Of a DNA stretch of 64,000 nt, positions 36,958-51,779 are shown in pieces (position 1 is the first letter of the stretch; the number at the start of each line of letters is the position of its first letter). The notes beneath the pieces were generated by a model, which was not told the DNA's origin, did no database searches, and saw only the letters and a program-made list of their open reading frames with translations. Source of the DNA: Tetrahymena elliotti 4EA (Eukaryota; Ciliophora; Oligohymenophorea; Hymenostomatida; Tetrahymenidae); the NCBI GenBank assembly GCA_000231825.2, contig JH720403.1, forward strand, positions 23,879 through 87,878, given 5' to 3'. The position numbers were made by a program, and so were the translations under genes.

Positions 36958-37050
36958 GTTAATCTAGGAGAAAATAAGAATTTTGATAATATAATGACCA
37001 CAAATAAATTTTAATAATTTAAAGCATCTATCAATGAAATAAAGTAATGA
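36958..37050 (+). pseudogene. array copy A: remnant of last coding exon
   Basis: A 93-nt exon after an AATAG acceptor encodes VNLGENKNFDNIMTTNKFQQ and ends at TGA, the same length as the last exons of the complete copy (50306-50398) and copy C (61424-61516). It is separated from the rest of copy A by the transposase-like fragment. Confidence 0.75.
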
Positions 37051-38330
37051 GTGGATTTGCTCAAAACTAAAATAAAGCTTTTTTAATCTATCAATTATTC
37101 AAAATTCATGTTTTTATTTTGTTTTTTAAGAAGAACTATTAAATTTATAAATGAATATTTAAATTAGTTTTTTTTTAAGATTTAATAATTTTTAGTAAAA
37201 AACAATTAATTTCAAAATACTCAAAATAATTATTAAGGATTATTATTTGTGCTTTTAACATATGTTTTAGATGATAAACAATTTTTGAAAATAGCATAAA
37301 AAATATCATTTTAACTAAATAATTAAGCTTTTTCTCTTTTCTTATATTCCTAATTATAAACTGATGAAATAGGAAGTAATAAGCTAATTAATTTGGATAA
37401 TTAAGTGTAAAAACAAAATTTAAATTTTGTGTAGAGTAAGTGTTTGAGAAAATCAATTATAAAATATTTAATTTAATATATAATGATTGCAGATACTCAA
37501 ACGATTTTTAGGTTTTTTGCATGGGAATCCATATGAATTTGATAAACCTTAATTTTTTTTTAAAAAATTTTTTAATTTAGAATTATAAAATTCTTTACAA
37601 ATACTTGAATTTGTTTTTAAAAATACAATTCTTTATCAAATTAATTCAAAGCCAGTTTAGCTTTATTTGTTAAATTTTTATAAATCAGGAAAATTCAACC
37701 ATGTTTAATACAAAAATGATTTTTTATTTTAAATAAAATGTAATTTAACAATTTAAGAAAAAAATAAAACTGAATTCAAAGAAAATTTCTTACATTATCT
37801 TATAAAGTTTATGATGGGATGGATGTATCTTATAGTGGAATTTATTATTTTACGTTCATTATCTAAATTTTTTAGTCTAATTAAATTTTATGCAAAAATA
37901 TATTCACAAAATAGAGCAGAACAATTTGTAAATTTTAAGTGAAATCTTAATTCTTTCTTTAGATTAGTAAATTTTATTTTAATAATCTTCCTTTATTTTA
38001 TTAAGTGACGAAAAATAATTTAACACTTTATCAAAATATAAAAAAAAACATTTTAACTATGTTGAAAAAAATTGTGGAATATTATATTTATGAAATTCAA
38101 TATATCAAATTTTTTCATCAGAAACTCATAGAAAAACGAGTAAATTAATATATTGATTCGACGTAAGAATTTAATGGCTTTGATATTTATTTCTTTTATA
38201 GATAGTGGCCTAATGAGCTCAAAATAGAGAAAAGCTTGTTTTAATTTTTTAGATGGGATGGATGATAATCAACTTAATTACTTTTTAAGAATTTAAGATT
38301 TTGCTTTAAAATTAATATTAGTACCACCAT
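37051..38330. repeat. array upstream unit, copy 2 (promoter of complete gene)
   Basis: Spacer that follows a last exon and precedes the complete gene. It is similar along most of its length to 50399-51370 and 61517-62600, and in part to 33290-34305. The block around 38178-38205 (TTTGATATTTATTTCTTTTATAGATAGTGG) is the best conserved, about 210 bp before the ATG. No protein is encoded. Confidence 0.75.
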
Positions 38331-38406
38331 TAAGTTTGGGAAAACTAGATTAAATATAAAAATACCAATTTATCAATTTTATTGATTTCAAAATAAGTAA
38401 AAAAAA

Positions 38407-41400
38407 ATGAGATTATACACCTTAATAGTTAGTTTTGCTTTAAAGTATTGTTTCAGCTAAAATCTGCAAATATGTGAGCAATAATAGGTATTCTATGATC
38501 TGAGTTAACAAATGTGTGGTGAATGCATGGAAAGTTGTGGTTAGTGCGACAATTTTAGTTCATGCTAGATATGCTAACCATAATCATATTATGTAAATTT
38601 TGTAATTTTTTCTATTATGATTATAAAAATAAAATTTTTAAGGATAAAAGAACTAATAAATGTCTAATAAAATGTTCAAATAATGAGTTTTAGCAGGAAT
38701 AATTTAGATTATGCTTATCTTGCTAAGTAGAAAACTGTGAGATATGCCATGAAGAAGGGCATTTATGCCAATTATGTAAAGTGGGATGGGAGCTATCAAA
38801 TGATAAAAAAAACTGTCTCAAAAGTGAGTGCCTCTAAACTCAGTTTAGTTACTATAATCCTGAGACCTAAAAATGTACTAACTCATGTCCTGAATACTAT
38901 GATTAAGATAAAATGATTTGCATAAATCTTAAGAAAATGAGCCAAATAAGTTATTTTGAGAAAAAAAATTAAAGAGTATCTTCAAAAATTAAATAAGTTT
39001 TATACTTTGAATAAATAAAAGGAAATCCTATGGTAGTTATTTGATTTTTTTAATTTAATTAATAATTTTTATATGAAAAAGATTGTAACATTAGATGATT
39101 AGTTTGCTGTTTTATATTCATATCCAGAACTTATTCCTATTAAAGAAATTTAGCTACTTGATTATGCATTTGTAGTTTAAGATAAAGAAAGTATTTACTT
39201 AATTTTAGTCTACATTTAGAAAATATATTTACCTTTAAAAAATATTTAAATTGTTTTTTAGCTATCTTCAAGCAATATTTGGTTTTCTTAATCTTATATA
39301 TTTTAATATGATTTTCTAAATAATAATTTAATTGCATATAATTTCTTAAGAGATGAAGTAATTAATTATGAAATTAAAAACTCAATACAAATAGATTTTG
39401 TACCTTTTGCTTTTAATATTACAAAACAAACTAGTGGAATTTCTATAGATCCTGTAAATAAAAAGATTCTAAAAAGAAATTTAGAGGATACAAAAATAGA
39501 ATATGATAAAAATGGATGTTAATTTATTGCTAATAATGTAGAGAAAATAAAACCAGAATTGGTTGACTTTAGCCAGATTGAGTATTATTTGAAGGAAAGT
39601 GAATTTATCAAGTAAGAGCCCAAAGTTAATATTGAATTAACATACCGAAAAACTGATTTTAATGATGTTGATAACTAATTCCTTTTATATAATGAAGATT
39701 CTACAATTAATATCTATGATTTGAATACTAACACTTTAATCTAACCAGAGAAACAAGAAAGCAAATTTAGTGTTATTCATAGTTTCAAGTATGATAATAA
39801 AGTAAGATTTGTTATGTACTAGCCAGGCTATTACAATGAGATATATTAGTCTGCAATACTTTGCTTTAATTTAACACTGAATTAATCACTAGGTCAATAC
39901 TATTTTGAATATGTATTTTTTTGATTTTATACTAGAATTTTTCTTTATTTTTATTAATATGATATCATAGGATAAACCTCATTTTGCCTAGTCTATATCG
40001 TCTACAGGATAAATTATAGAATTTATAGTTTTTAATGATAATAATTTTTTGATTTTAGCTTCAGAAATGGGTAAAATAAAATATTTTTTAACATTTGAAT
40101 AGAATATTTAATACTAAATAAAAAAGTATCTTAGTTTAATTTAAAAAATAATTAGATTAAAATTAATTAAGGATTAATGATCTAACTTAAACTTAACCAA
40201 ATTATTTGAAAATTTTAAGAAAAATAATCAAAAAATATTTAATTTTATTCTTATTTGATTAAAAAGTTTTGAGTTTTTATTTTTTTTACATTGTAAATAA
40301 AATATTTAAAAATAGGGTATGAAATTGTAAATATAAGTACTTAGCTCAGCATGAAATAAACTAATAGTGACCAAAATTATTAATATTTTTTCTCAAATAT
40401 TAACAATAATTTATTTAGCCACTCTAAATTTTTCTCAAATGATTAATTTTTATACTATGAAATAACAAATAGTACTATTTACATAAACTTTTAAAATTTT
40501 AGTAATTAAGGATTTTCAAGCTTAAACGAAAAAGAATAAATAATTTTAAATTAAATGGACTATGAAAATTTTGAATTAGATTTCCAATTAGTATAAAAAA
40601 TTAATAACTCAACAATAGTTCTTTCCTATCAAAATCAGCTTTAAATAATATCTTTTAAATTAGATAAATAGTCATAGAATATTAAATATAGTAATTCCTT
40701 TGAGTAAGATATTATATAAAATATGGGTGGAATAGTGAAAGTCTTGTATAACGAAGAATTAAATTTTTTGATAGTGATTTTTAAATATGGATTTAGAATA
40801 GTCTCAGTCAATAGAAATAAAATACTTTTCTAAAAAAAATTGTATTATAAATTAGTTGGAGCAGAAACTATCTTCCATAATTTAGTGATAGTTTATAAAT
40901 TTATAAATGATAAGAATTATAATTATAACTTTTTAAGGGTTAGTCTTCAAAATTATTAAGTCTTTTAATATGAAATCAACTAAGGAAGCTTTTATATATC
41001 AATAATAAAGTAGATAGATCCTTACAGAATATTTGTTGGAGTTTATTACGAAAGTTATATACTCTTGTTTAGCATTTTATAAACTAAAACAGATGTTTTC
41101 TTAATAAATGCTTTTCCAAAAAAAATTACATTAGAATAGTATGAATATTTAATTCAAGCTAATAGTAATATAATTTATGTATCAACTTTGGATTATTCAA
41201 TTCTTGTTTTTGAATATGATTCAGAATAATCCACATTGAAGTAGATTGACAATATAATGACAATTAGTAACTTTCAAGTTGTTGATAATGATAATCTTTT
41301 AATTGAAAGTAATTGTGGAAATCAATATTATACTTTATTTAATAGAAGTTCCAAGGAAAACTTTTTGCTGAAAGAAATCATACCTTCTTCTATAATTAAC

Positions 41401-44400
41401 GCATTTTTAAGTAAAAAATTTAATAAAATAATCTACTCTTTTAGTAAATAAATTGGAGGATAAAAAATATTTATTTTGGATTTAAAATCTTTATCTTTGT
41501 AATAACTACAATACTATTTAGAGTCCTATAATTAGTAATACTTTTTAATAGAAGATGAGATGAATAATTAATATGTTGGAGATTTCTAAACGTTAAATAT
41601 TACTAAAATAAAATATCCACCATTTTTACATGGATATGATTATACAATTATTGATATATAAGACTCATCTTATATTCTAGTACTAAACTTAAAAGAGGTA
41701 TATTTTTTAAATTACACTTTCCTCCAATTCCTCAATTTTAGTAATAATTAACCATTTTTTTTTTTGGAAATAGGAATACTATTTGCTAGATGTTTCTAAT
41801 TTTCAAAATGTCTAAAAACTTTTGATATCATAAAAATCAAAGCCATAATTCATAAAAGAAAATCAGATAATCTTCTATTCTTCAGATATGTTTTACAGAT
41901 AATATTCTCTAGAATAAAATAAATTATACTTAATTAATATTCATTTAGATAGTGATATTAGTTTTTAAATTGAATATAAAAATGAAATTGTTTCATTTTT
42001 GTAAGGTTATGAAGATTATTTTTTTTACACAAACTTCAACTTAAACGAGTACCAAAAAATAGGTAATAAATACTTTTAATATAATTTTGATAGAAATATT
42101 TTATTATTAATTATTTACTAAAAAATGCAGGGGAGGTATTAATATATTTTCATAAATGAGTTTTATCTTAATGAGCAAATTTTATCAGGAATATAATTTT
42201 ATGATTTATGTATCAACAAAAAAATCACTTCCCACCGCTAATTTGATTTAGAAAAAAAAAACATTTTTAAAACAAAATTAATCATAAAATAATTAACTTA
42301 TTTTTAAATTAACATAATAGATATTTAAGACAGTTTTAAATATTATTTATGGGAAATGAGCGTGTTGTTAAAAAATAAATAAATTTTAGTTTTTACTTAA
42401 GACTAACAATATGTGATACTAGATTTTAAAAGCAAAATAATCCATCAGTTTATTGATCAATCCTAAGTAAAATATGTATCAGAACTGGATGCCTTCCTCT
42501 CTGTAGATATAAATCGATAAATTCTATTCTAAAAATTAAATGACAGAAATATTATCAAGTTGGATTTATTTATTCCTGAAGAATGCTACCTAAAATATTT
42601 TATCATTTAATAAAAAAATACTTTGTTAATTCAATTTTTTGATTATAAAGAGTTAAATATATTTTCTATATATAACTACTATACTTAATAGATTAATAAA
42701 AATATAAAAGATGGATTATATTTTTATTTAGTATAATAAGATGATTTAATTGTGGCAATTTACAAATATTATCTTATTGTTTTATAAATAAATGAGAATA
42801 GTTAATATAATTAGATTAGCTAAAAAAATTATTAAATCTAAACAGAACAATTATAAATCTTAATTGATAGCAAATCTAACTAAATTATTATATTTGAAAT
42901 TGATGATAATTATTAAGTACTAGTATATGACTTTAATTTAACTATAACATGTTAAAAAGAATTCAATAATACTCTTAAATTTTTACATTCATAGTCAGAC
43001 CAAGTAATTTAAATTGATTTTAGGATAGGGGGAATTTTGACAAAATTTTTTTATAAAAAATAAAATAATATTTTGCATTTAAATCTTGTCCAGAATAAAG
43101 TTTTTTTTTTAATTACAAATCTCCTTCCCTCTCACTAAATTATTTTGAATATTTAATTTTTATAATTAATAGATAATTTTCCTGCTTTCAGATGTTGATT
43201 TGAAAACTTTCAACTATGTTAAATGTAGTTTAATGAGTGCTAACCTCCAGGGAATGTCATTTAAAAAATAATAATTTAGAATTTAAAATATTTAAATTAT
43301 TTTAGAAAGAGATCTTGATACAGTGATAATTACATCTTAAGATAAACTAAATATATTCTAATACTCAACACTAATATATTTAGGAAGCTTGAATTATAGT
43401 GCAAATTCCTTAGATAAAAATGCATTTTATTCCCCACTATCTAATTATCTTGCTATTTAAGTTGACAATGAATATTAATACTAATTATTTGAACTTTGGA
43501 CTCCTCTATTTAGTAATCTTCACTAAAATTCTTTAAAAAGCTAAGGCAGTCACTTAATTTATGATTCCAATTCTAAAAAATTGTTATTTTTCAACTATTA
43601 TAAAAATTTACTGAATGTTCATAATTCTTTTGGTGGGTATACAATTCTTCATCAATTAAAGTTAAATAGTACTCTACTTTCTAAATAATTTTTTGCTAAA
43701 TTTTACAAAATAAGTAGCTCAACTATTTTAATTATAACTTCATAAAAAGAATTGCTTGTTTATAATTATATTGAAAATTAAATAGTAAAATCATAAAATT
43801 CGTCATTTAATTGCATCTTTTACGCTAATTATTCTTCAGATATTTACTGCTTAGAGATTAATAATAAAGTAAAAATATTTGATTATATCACTCTTGATTT
43901 TATAGCTTTATCTGAATAAAAGCTCTTTGAGATACAAGTGGGTTAATTCTATGCATTAAACAAGTATATTTTAGCTTTTGTAAGTTTATAAGGTGAGTTA
44001 GTATTATTGAATCCTCAGAGTCTCTAAACATCTTCGATTATAGAAGTTAAAATTTAAATAGATTAGGTAATATTTATCAAATTTATTAATTAAAATTTTT
44101 AAATGAATTTTATTATTTGAGTTTTTATTTAGGGGGGGAAATTTCATTTTTAATTATTTTTTTATTTAAAATTTATTTTTTTTAAAACATTTAAAAATCT
44201 TCTTTTTAAATCAAATTTAAAAAATTACAACCCAAAAAACTATATTTAACAGATATCAATTATTGACAAATACATGGTTGTTCAATCTTCAGAATAAGTT
44301 TTATAAGTTTTCTTTATTAAAGCTATTTCAAATGTTAGTTCTATAATGCTGTTGAGCTAATAAGATAATAAAATTTTAGATTTTTTAGTTATTTAATTTG

Positions 44401-47400
44401 ACAATACTAAAACCATTTTAATTGCAACAACATTATCAATATAAATTTATAATTTGAAAAATAGTCAGCTTATTGGTAAAATTCCAACTTCTTGCTAAAA
44501 TAATCTAAAACTTAAGCAAGATTAAAATTACCTGTACATAATTTGTTGCTTTTAAGTTACAGTTTATGAAAAAATATCTCTGAAGCTCATCAACTACATA
44601 AAAATCAATTAATTCATATATTCAAATTTAAAAGATGTTTAAAATGCTTATTAGGATATATTTTTGCTAACATTATACAAAGAAATTATATTATTCAAGC
44701 TAAATGAATAAAAATCTTTTATTATTGAATCTTTCAACAATTTAGATAATCCAAATATCTATGAGATAATACCTTTCTTTGAAGATTAAGAAAAATAAAT
44801 AATTTAAAAAATAAATATATAATGTTTTAGTGATACTAATATATTTGATATTTAATTTAAAATATTGAATAATGATTTCTAATCAAAGAATACATTAATA
44901 GATTTCATCCAATCATCTGAGTAGACTGAAAATATTCTTTAGGTATACAAATTTAAATAATTTTTTTTATTGAGCTCATTCTCTTTTTAAATTTTGACTT
45001 ATTTTCAGTAATTTTTAAATTTAGGATATGATTGAATTTTATAAATAAAGTTAAAAATTCTCATATTTATTTTTAAATAAAAAGCAATCAAGAAAATATT
45101 TTTTATGAATATCTTCTCTTAAATTTAAAGATTATTTAATCAATACCAAAAGTTATTTAAAGAGATTTTTGGTTAAACACTAAAATTGTTTTAAGTGTAT
45201 TAATATCAAAAAAAATATTTTTTAAGTGTATACAAATTTATCATTAATTAGTTATTTCAATATTTAATATATTTTATTTTTAAGAAAGTATAATATATTA
45301 TTTAAAAATTTTATCAAAATATCTTACATTAATTAATAAATAAATAAATATTATCAGCATGAAACATTTTAAAATGAAGTCAGCTCAAAAAGATTAAACC
45401 TATCTAAATATTTAGTCAGAATGACTATTTAATCTTCTTAGCTAGAATCAATTTAAATATTTTAAGATATCTTTTTAGAGAGTACAATTATTGAATATTA
45501 ATTTATTATTTCAGGAACTAATTCCGCTTTAAAGGGCATGGCTACTATGAATGATACTAACTTTGTGAAACCACAATTTACTTAAATTTAATTTGCAACA
45601 ATAAGTCTTTTATTAAACTTCAATCAAACAAATTCTAATTTAAATCAATATGGAAAGCTAAAAATTATAAAGTTTATAAATATTGATTTAACTTTTGATA
45701 AAAATTCTTAATCCTTACTTATTATCAATGATTTAGATTTATTAGTTTTAGATGGTGTTTCAATAAAAAATTAAATAATAAATGGCTAATATGGCGGAAT
45801 CCAGGTTTTGAATGTTACAAATATTTTTATTTCAAATTTGTTGATGTAAAATATCTAAGTTTTTAGTTAGCCTCTATTCTAGTTTAAGTAAATAAAAAAT
45901 ATTACATTCGAAAATGTAAATTTGACAGATTTTGTAATTTAAAATGCTATTTTCGAGTTTATTGATTGTGATAACATTTAATTTAAGGAATGTAATATCT
46001 AAAGAGTCTAAATTGTGAAAGGATAATTTATTCATTCAATAAAATCAAATATTTTATCATTAAATAATTTCAATGCTTAATTCATAACTCCAGAAATAAA
46101 AGACACAAGACTACTATAACAACAGTAATCAAAATAATAAGTAGAATAAAATAATAATAAGAATTAAATAGCTTCTTTATTAAGTTTTGAAGGTTGTTAT
46201 TATGTTAGCTTATAGAATATATACCTCAGCAAATTCAGGGATGCTAATATTTTATAAGTAGATCATTATAGCTTAAATGAATACTTTTATTATTCTAGCT
46301 ATTAACTACTAATTAAAAATATGACTATAGAAAAATCTAATTTTTCCCAAAATAGTACTTCAGTTATTTCTATCATTTCTTAAAAGAGTTTAATAATTGA
46401 AGTAAATATAACATAAATTTCTAGTTTTAACAGTATAATAGCCCTAAATTGTGAAACTTAAGCAGAAATCCGCAATTCTTACTTTTTTGATATAAATCTG
46501 TAATAAGGAAGTGCAATTAAAATGTAAAAAAGTAAATATATTATTGAGAAAAGCCACTTTGAGAATGTGAGCTCTCTAGGATTTCCATCTGCATTAAATA
46601 TATTTTAAGTAGATACTGTATTAATAAGTAATAGTTACTTTATTAACTTAAAAAATACTGAAGACCAAATATTAGATAAAAACGATATTTCATATTTGTA
46701 AGGAGGTGCTATTAGCATTTAAAGCACAAATCAGATAAATATCAGAAGTAGCTTGTTTTAAAGCTGTATCTCTACATCATAAGGGGGAGCAATAGCATAA
46801 ATTCTAGGGACTATAATTATTGAGTCATCAACTTTCCTTTAAAATAAGTCAATAAAAAGCTCAGCAGGTGCTCTTTATTTGTCCTAATTAAGTAAAGTAA
46901 GCATAATTTAAACCAACTTTACTAATAATTAAGCATTATACTCCACTGGAGGAGCTATAAGTTTTGATTCCTGTAAAATTAACAGATTAGAAGATATAAA
47001 CTTCTCATTTAATTAAGCAAGCATTGGAGGATCAATATACTATCTTCAATCTACTTCTGAATTTTTCAAAAAATCAAATTTAGAAAAAAATAAAATAAAT
47101 TTTTATCAAAACTCTGGTAATCCATTTTAATTTTCTTTTTATTTTTAAAGTAAATATTTGAATTTATTAAATAGCTTCTTTTTTTGGTTAAAATATTGGA
47201 TCAGTCTCTAATCATATAGGAATAACAATATTACCTTAAATTAGCACTCTGCAAGCCTATGAATCATTTAGTATAGAAAAAATTGCTAGTGGAAACTATT
47301 TGGATTAAAAATTATATCTTAATTTCATAGATGAGGAAAATAATCCTTTTAATTTTATAGGAGATGACCTTTATGATGACAAAAGTTCTTTTTTATTCTA

Positions 47401-50398
47401 GCTTTCTACATAGAATAATTCATAAATTATAATTTAGCAAGGAATGAATCCTGTCTTAAATAGGGTAATTGGTTTGTTTGAATTAAACTTTTAATCTCTT
47501 TATAAATCATCTCAGAATCAGACTATAAAATTGATCTCTAATGAATTTGAAAAAAGCCCTCCTCTTTTTGTTAAGTTAAATCTTTAGTATAGAAACTGTT
47601 CAGCAGGAGAAATAGTCTAGGATACAAATTAATTTATAATGTATAACATTTTAAGAATCATTATTATATTTAAATTACTTTCATAACAAAAAGATGCAAG
47701 AAATGTTCTGAAGGAACATACTCCTTAAAAGTACCTGACATGGTCAAGGATATGAATTAGCTGTAATGTCTTTCTTGTCCAGAGTCAGCATAATTCTGTG
47801 AAGGATCATAAATAAAGTTAAAAGATGGTTATTGGAGAGCAAATGATGAAACAGATTAAATTTATAAATGCGAGTTAAAAGGTTGTTCCTTTAATAACCC
47901 TTTAAGTAAATATGGGTGTTTAACTGGATTTGTAGGTCCTATTTGTAATAGCTGTGACAGTAAATCAGTTGTTTGGGATGATCAATATGGCTTCAAGAGT
48001 AATCTTTGTTATCCATGTAGTTAATAAGAAGATTAGATAAGATATGTGTGCATCTTTATTTTTTTCTATGTTATTTATCTAACTTTCAGTTAGTATAATA
48101 TGATGTAATCAAATATATTAAATATCAAGTTAAATATTTTAAAGAGAATTGGATTACTTATCACAGGTAGATTAAGCTCTTCAGGAAATCAAATATCTTT
48201 AAAATATAAAATTTTAGTAAATTATTTATAGATACTTGCTTTATCTATTTAATTTGGAATATTTAAATTTGATTTTTTATAAATTCCTGTAAATTTATTT
48301 GGTGACCCTTCTTCTCTTACAGTTGCTTCATTTGATTGCTTTCTTAAAATGAGTAATTAGTATCCTGTGTGGTTAAATAGAATTTTAGCTTAAATTCTTA
48401 GTATACTGGCTATCTATATTCTTACAATTATTTTATTCCTTGCTTTGCTGTGTTACTAAAATAAAAATTTGAAGCAAAGTTTGAAAAAAACACCTTAAGT
48501 AGCAAAAATGATTCTGGTTTATATCTATATATTCTATCAACCATCAATAGTAAAACTTTTATCTTTCTATTTTTAATTACTTTAAATGCTCATTTATGTA
48601 TTTTGGATATAGGTCCAAATATTAAATATTGGACCATTTTATAGTATGTAAAATTCATTAATGGTCCACTTTTTTTAGAAATTGGTCTTTAGGTGTATTT
48701 CATTGGTGAGCTTTTAAAATACTTATTTGAATTTAAGAATTTTCTTTTGAATTAAAATTTATTAATTTTCCTTAAAGAATAAATCATTTTTTTTAACATA
48801 AATATAGTCTAAACTCTTGATTCAATCTTTGATATGTGTAAAATTTGCTGGTAAATACTATTTACTATCTGATTATAGTTAAGAATGCTATGATTATTAT
48901 CATTTACTTTATTCTTTGACAATAATTCTACCTTTAATACTGATTTTTTGTTTATTTATTCCTTACTTTTTGTTTCTTAAACTTAGAAGTCTTACTATGA
49001 AATAAAGCTCAAAAACTTAAATATTCTAAAATACTTAGAGTGTAATGACTTTTAGTGTGCTTTATACAGGATATAAAGGCACAGTTCTTCATTGGGAAAT
49101 AGCGAAAATATAACTCAAATTTATTTTAATGATTCTAATCAACTTAGATATTAATAAGAATATAAAATTAACTTTTATCATTTGTATAATGATTGTTTAC
49201 TTCTGGCTGCTTTCTAAATATAAACCATACTAGAATCTGTACTATTTTCATTAAGAAAAGAATTTAATTTACAAGCTTATTTTTACATTTTTATTTCTAC
49301 TTTTAGCTTTAAACGATTTTACAGAAAGTCAAATACTAAAAAATTTAAGCTTGGCTACAATATTTTTGATAAATTTACCTCTTCTTCAGTTATTCTTACA
49401 AATTATACTTGCTTAACTTAATCTCCAAGTTACTGAAGAACAAACAACTGGAAATAAAATAAAGAAGATGATGATAAGACTTAAAAAAAAAAGTCCCATG
49501 TTTTTCGGATGGTTAGAAATAAGGTAAGTTACAATAAAAAGAATTCATTAATTATGGAGAGTTGTAATTTTGGCATACAAAAATAATTCTTTTCAAAATA
49601 CTCTTAATAATAATAATAACAACAACAATCTAATTTAGTAATCACAAAATAATATCAAGAAAGAAGATTTTTAAAAAAGCGAATAAAGTTAAAAAATATC
49701 TCTCAAGATTCCTTCATCAAATTCGATGATTAGTTTATTCTCTTCTCAATAAAATGTAAAAAAATAATTTTAAATCGAATGATATTTTAAATTTCTAAAT
49801 TAAAAAAGATTTCTCAAATTGACTAAATTGACTAAAGAGTAAATCATATTTATTTAAGTTTGTAGAAATAAACTTTTTAAAACTAGCTAACTGAGGTAAT
49901 TTATTTGAAAAATGCATTATGTTTTAAGCTCAAAAGTTATGTCTTTATAAGTAGTAGCAGTAATAAAATAATTAGTTTATTTTATTTTAAATGAGCTTTT
50001 TAGTTTCTATTAATTTTAAAGAAATATTGAATAAATTTATTATTTTTAAAAAATATTTTATAATTAGAAAAATGAGTAAATGACACTTAAATTAAATTCT
50101 CAAAGTGAATAAAGCAACTATTCATTTTCTAATTAGGTACAAATATTTTCTTTAAGTAATTGTTTGAAATGTGTTAATATAATTTAAATAAAAGGTATTT
50201 TCATACTAAGGATAAGAAGAAAGTGCTATTATCCAAGAAAATTAAATTAATAGTGTAAATATTTTGATAAAATAAAATTCAATACTAAGATATTTTTGAC
50301 AATAGGTGAATCTAGGAGAAAATAAGAATTTTGATAATATAATTACCACAAACAAATTTTAATAATTTAAAACATCTATCAATGAAATAAATTAATGA
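38407..50398 (+). CDS. giant cysteine-rich, beta-helix-like multi-pass membrane protein (array copy B, complete)
   Basis: Sixteen exons: 38407-38592, 38643-39032, 39082-39912, 39971-40070, 40316-41697, 41774-43099, 43173-44066, 44253-44942, 45358-47116, 47175-47640, 47694-48549, 48808-49755, 49809-49895, 50068-50136, 50195-50254 and 50306-50398; 10137 nt, 3378 residues, in phase throughout. A signal peptide (MRLYTLIVSFALKYCFSQ) and about 170 residues of furin-like CxxC repeats (MCGECMESCGQCDNFSSCQICQ) come first. Residues 193-1933 form a long ectodomain without recognised motif. Residues 1934-2519 have Gly-Gly-Ala and Asn/Ser ladders (QGGAISIQ, STGGAISF, IGGSIYYL), as in right-handed beta-helices. 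A second cysteine-rich domain (CNSCD, CYPCS) precedes about eight helices (2720-3230) and a polar tail. It is probably a surface receptor or adhesin; the function is unknown. The donor at 48550 was chosen because it is conserved in all copies. Confidence 0.85.
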
Positions 50399-51370
50399 GT
50401 GGATTTGCTCAAAGCTAAAATATTGCTTTCTAATTGATTAATTGTTCAAAATTCCTGTTTTTTTTTTTGTTGAAATAAATAAACATTTTTTTAAAGAAGC
50501 AATATTAAATTATCAAATATTTGAATTTATTTGTTTTAAGATTTAAACATTTTAAGTACAAAACAATTAAATCAACAACATACTCTAAATAACAATTAAG
50601 GACTATTTTTTGTGATTTTAGCATATGTTTTACATATCAAAATTTTTAAAAATCAAAATACATCAAAAAAAATTAAATTTTTAAATAAATACCATTTTAT
50701 GTAAATAATTAAAATATATTTAATGATTTCTTTTTATCATTTAATTCATCAAAAATATCTTATTATCTTTAATGAGCTTTATTTTTAATTGGAGATTCAT
50801 CATCCTAAATATCAAAATAATTCAGAGTAAAGTTTTCAATAACAATTTTTTTGCCATTATTTCTAAAAAAAAAACAAATACCCTACTTTCCTCTCCAATT
50901 ATCAATTTCATTTAACTTTTTTTTTATCATATCTTATTTCTCTATTTCAAATTAAATAATAAATTAACTATTTTAATGACGAAAAACAATTTAAACTTTA
51001 TCAATAAAAAAAAGAATTATTCTTTTGTGGTACTAGCAAAATAATATTTTTGTTATAGATTAATTTTAATTATTATTTTTTAAATAGAAAATAATTTGAA
51101 AAAAATAATGGTATGATTATCATATTCAAAAGGCATTCCAAATTTTTTAATCAAAAAATGAGATAAGCTGATGAATGAATTTAATGGTATTGATATTTAT
51201 TTCTTTTACAACTAGTTGATCTCTGAGAATCTTTTTTTAGGCGAAGATTTTCCTTTAAGTTTTAATAAGCTCAAAGAAGTTAGACGAATTAATATATTAT
51301 TTATAAATAAAAATAACAGGGTATTAATTTTAAATTATCTAAAAAAGTATTTTGAATGTAAAAGTTAATT
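50399..51370. repeat. array upstream unit, copy 3
   Basis: Spacer duplicated with the genes. It carries the conserved block GATATTTATTTCTTTTACA at about 51190, and the TTAAGGACTATT...TTTAGCATATGTTTTA stretch near 50595 that recurs near 37230 and 61700. No gene seen. Confidence 0.7.
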
Positions 51371-51779
51371 TAAAAAATTTTATTTTTTCCATTTTTTTTT
51401 TGAAATTCAAGTAGGAATTGACTTCCTTTCTATTAGTAATGTGCTCATATTTTTGCAAGGGTATTTCTTCCTGCTTCATGTTGCGTGCCTTGAACTTACT
51501 TAATTAATACTAATTATTTAATTGTTGAAAATTTTGTTTTTTGTTTTTCTGTTTTTATCCATCGCTAAAAAACATTATTCTTGGCCTTAGCATTTTATTT
51601 GATATTTCTTAATTTAATATATATAAGAAATTGAATCCTGGGATTCTGTCAGTTTATTCTGACTATACAAGATATGAAAATAAGGCTAATAACTTTAGAG
51701 TTAATTTTTAATTTTTATTTATTCATTTGATTTGGATCAGCTGGTTTTTTCTAAAAGTATTATTACATCTGAAATTGAT
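51371..51779. other. non-homologous segment before C-terminal-only copy
   Basis: About 400 bp that match neither the complete gene nor its spacer. A short GC-richer patch at 51455-51500 (GGGTATTTCTTCCTGCTTCATGTTGC) stands out. It could be an inserted or captured segment acting as the 5' region of the next gene. Confidence 0.4.

Noticed and set aside
48550..48705. Longer version of exon 11 in the complete array gene (donor at 48706)
   Set aside because: Also in phase, but the donor at 48550 is present at the equivalent site in all four copies and the extra sequence is not conserved.
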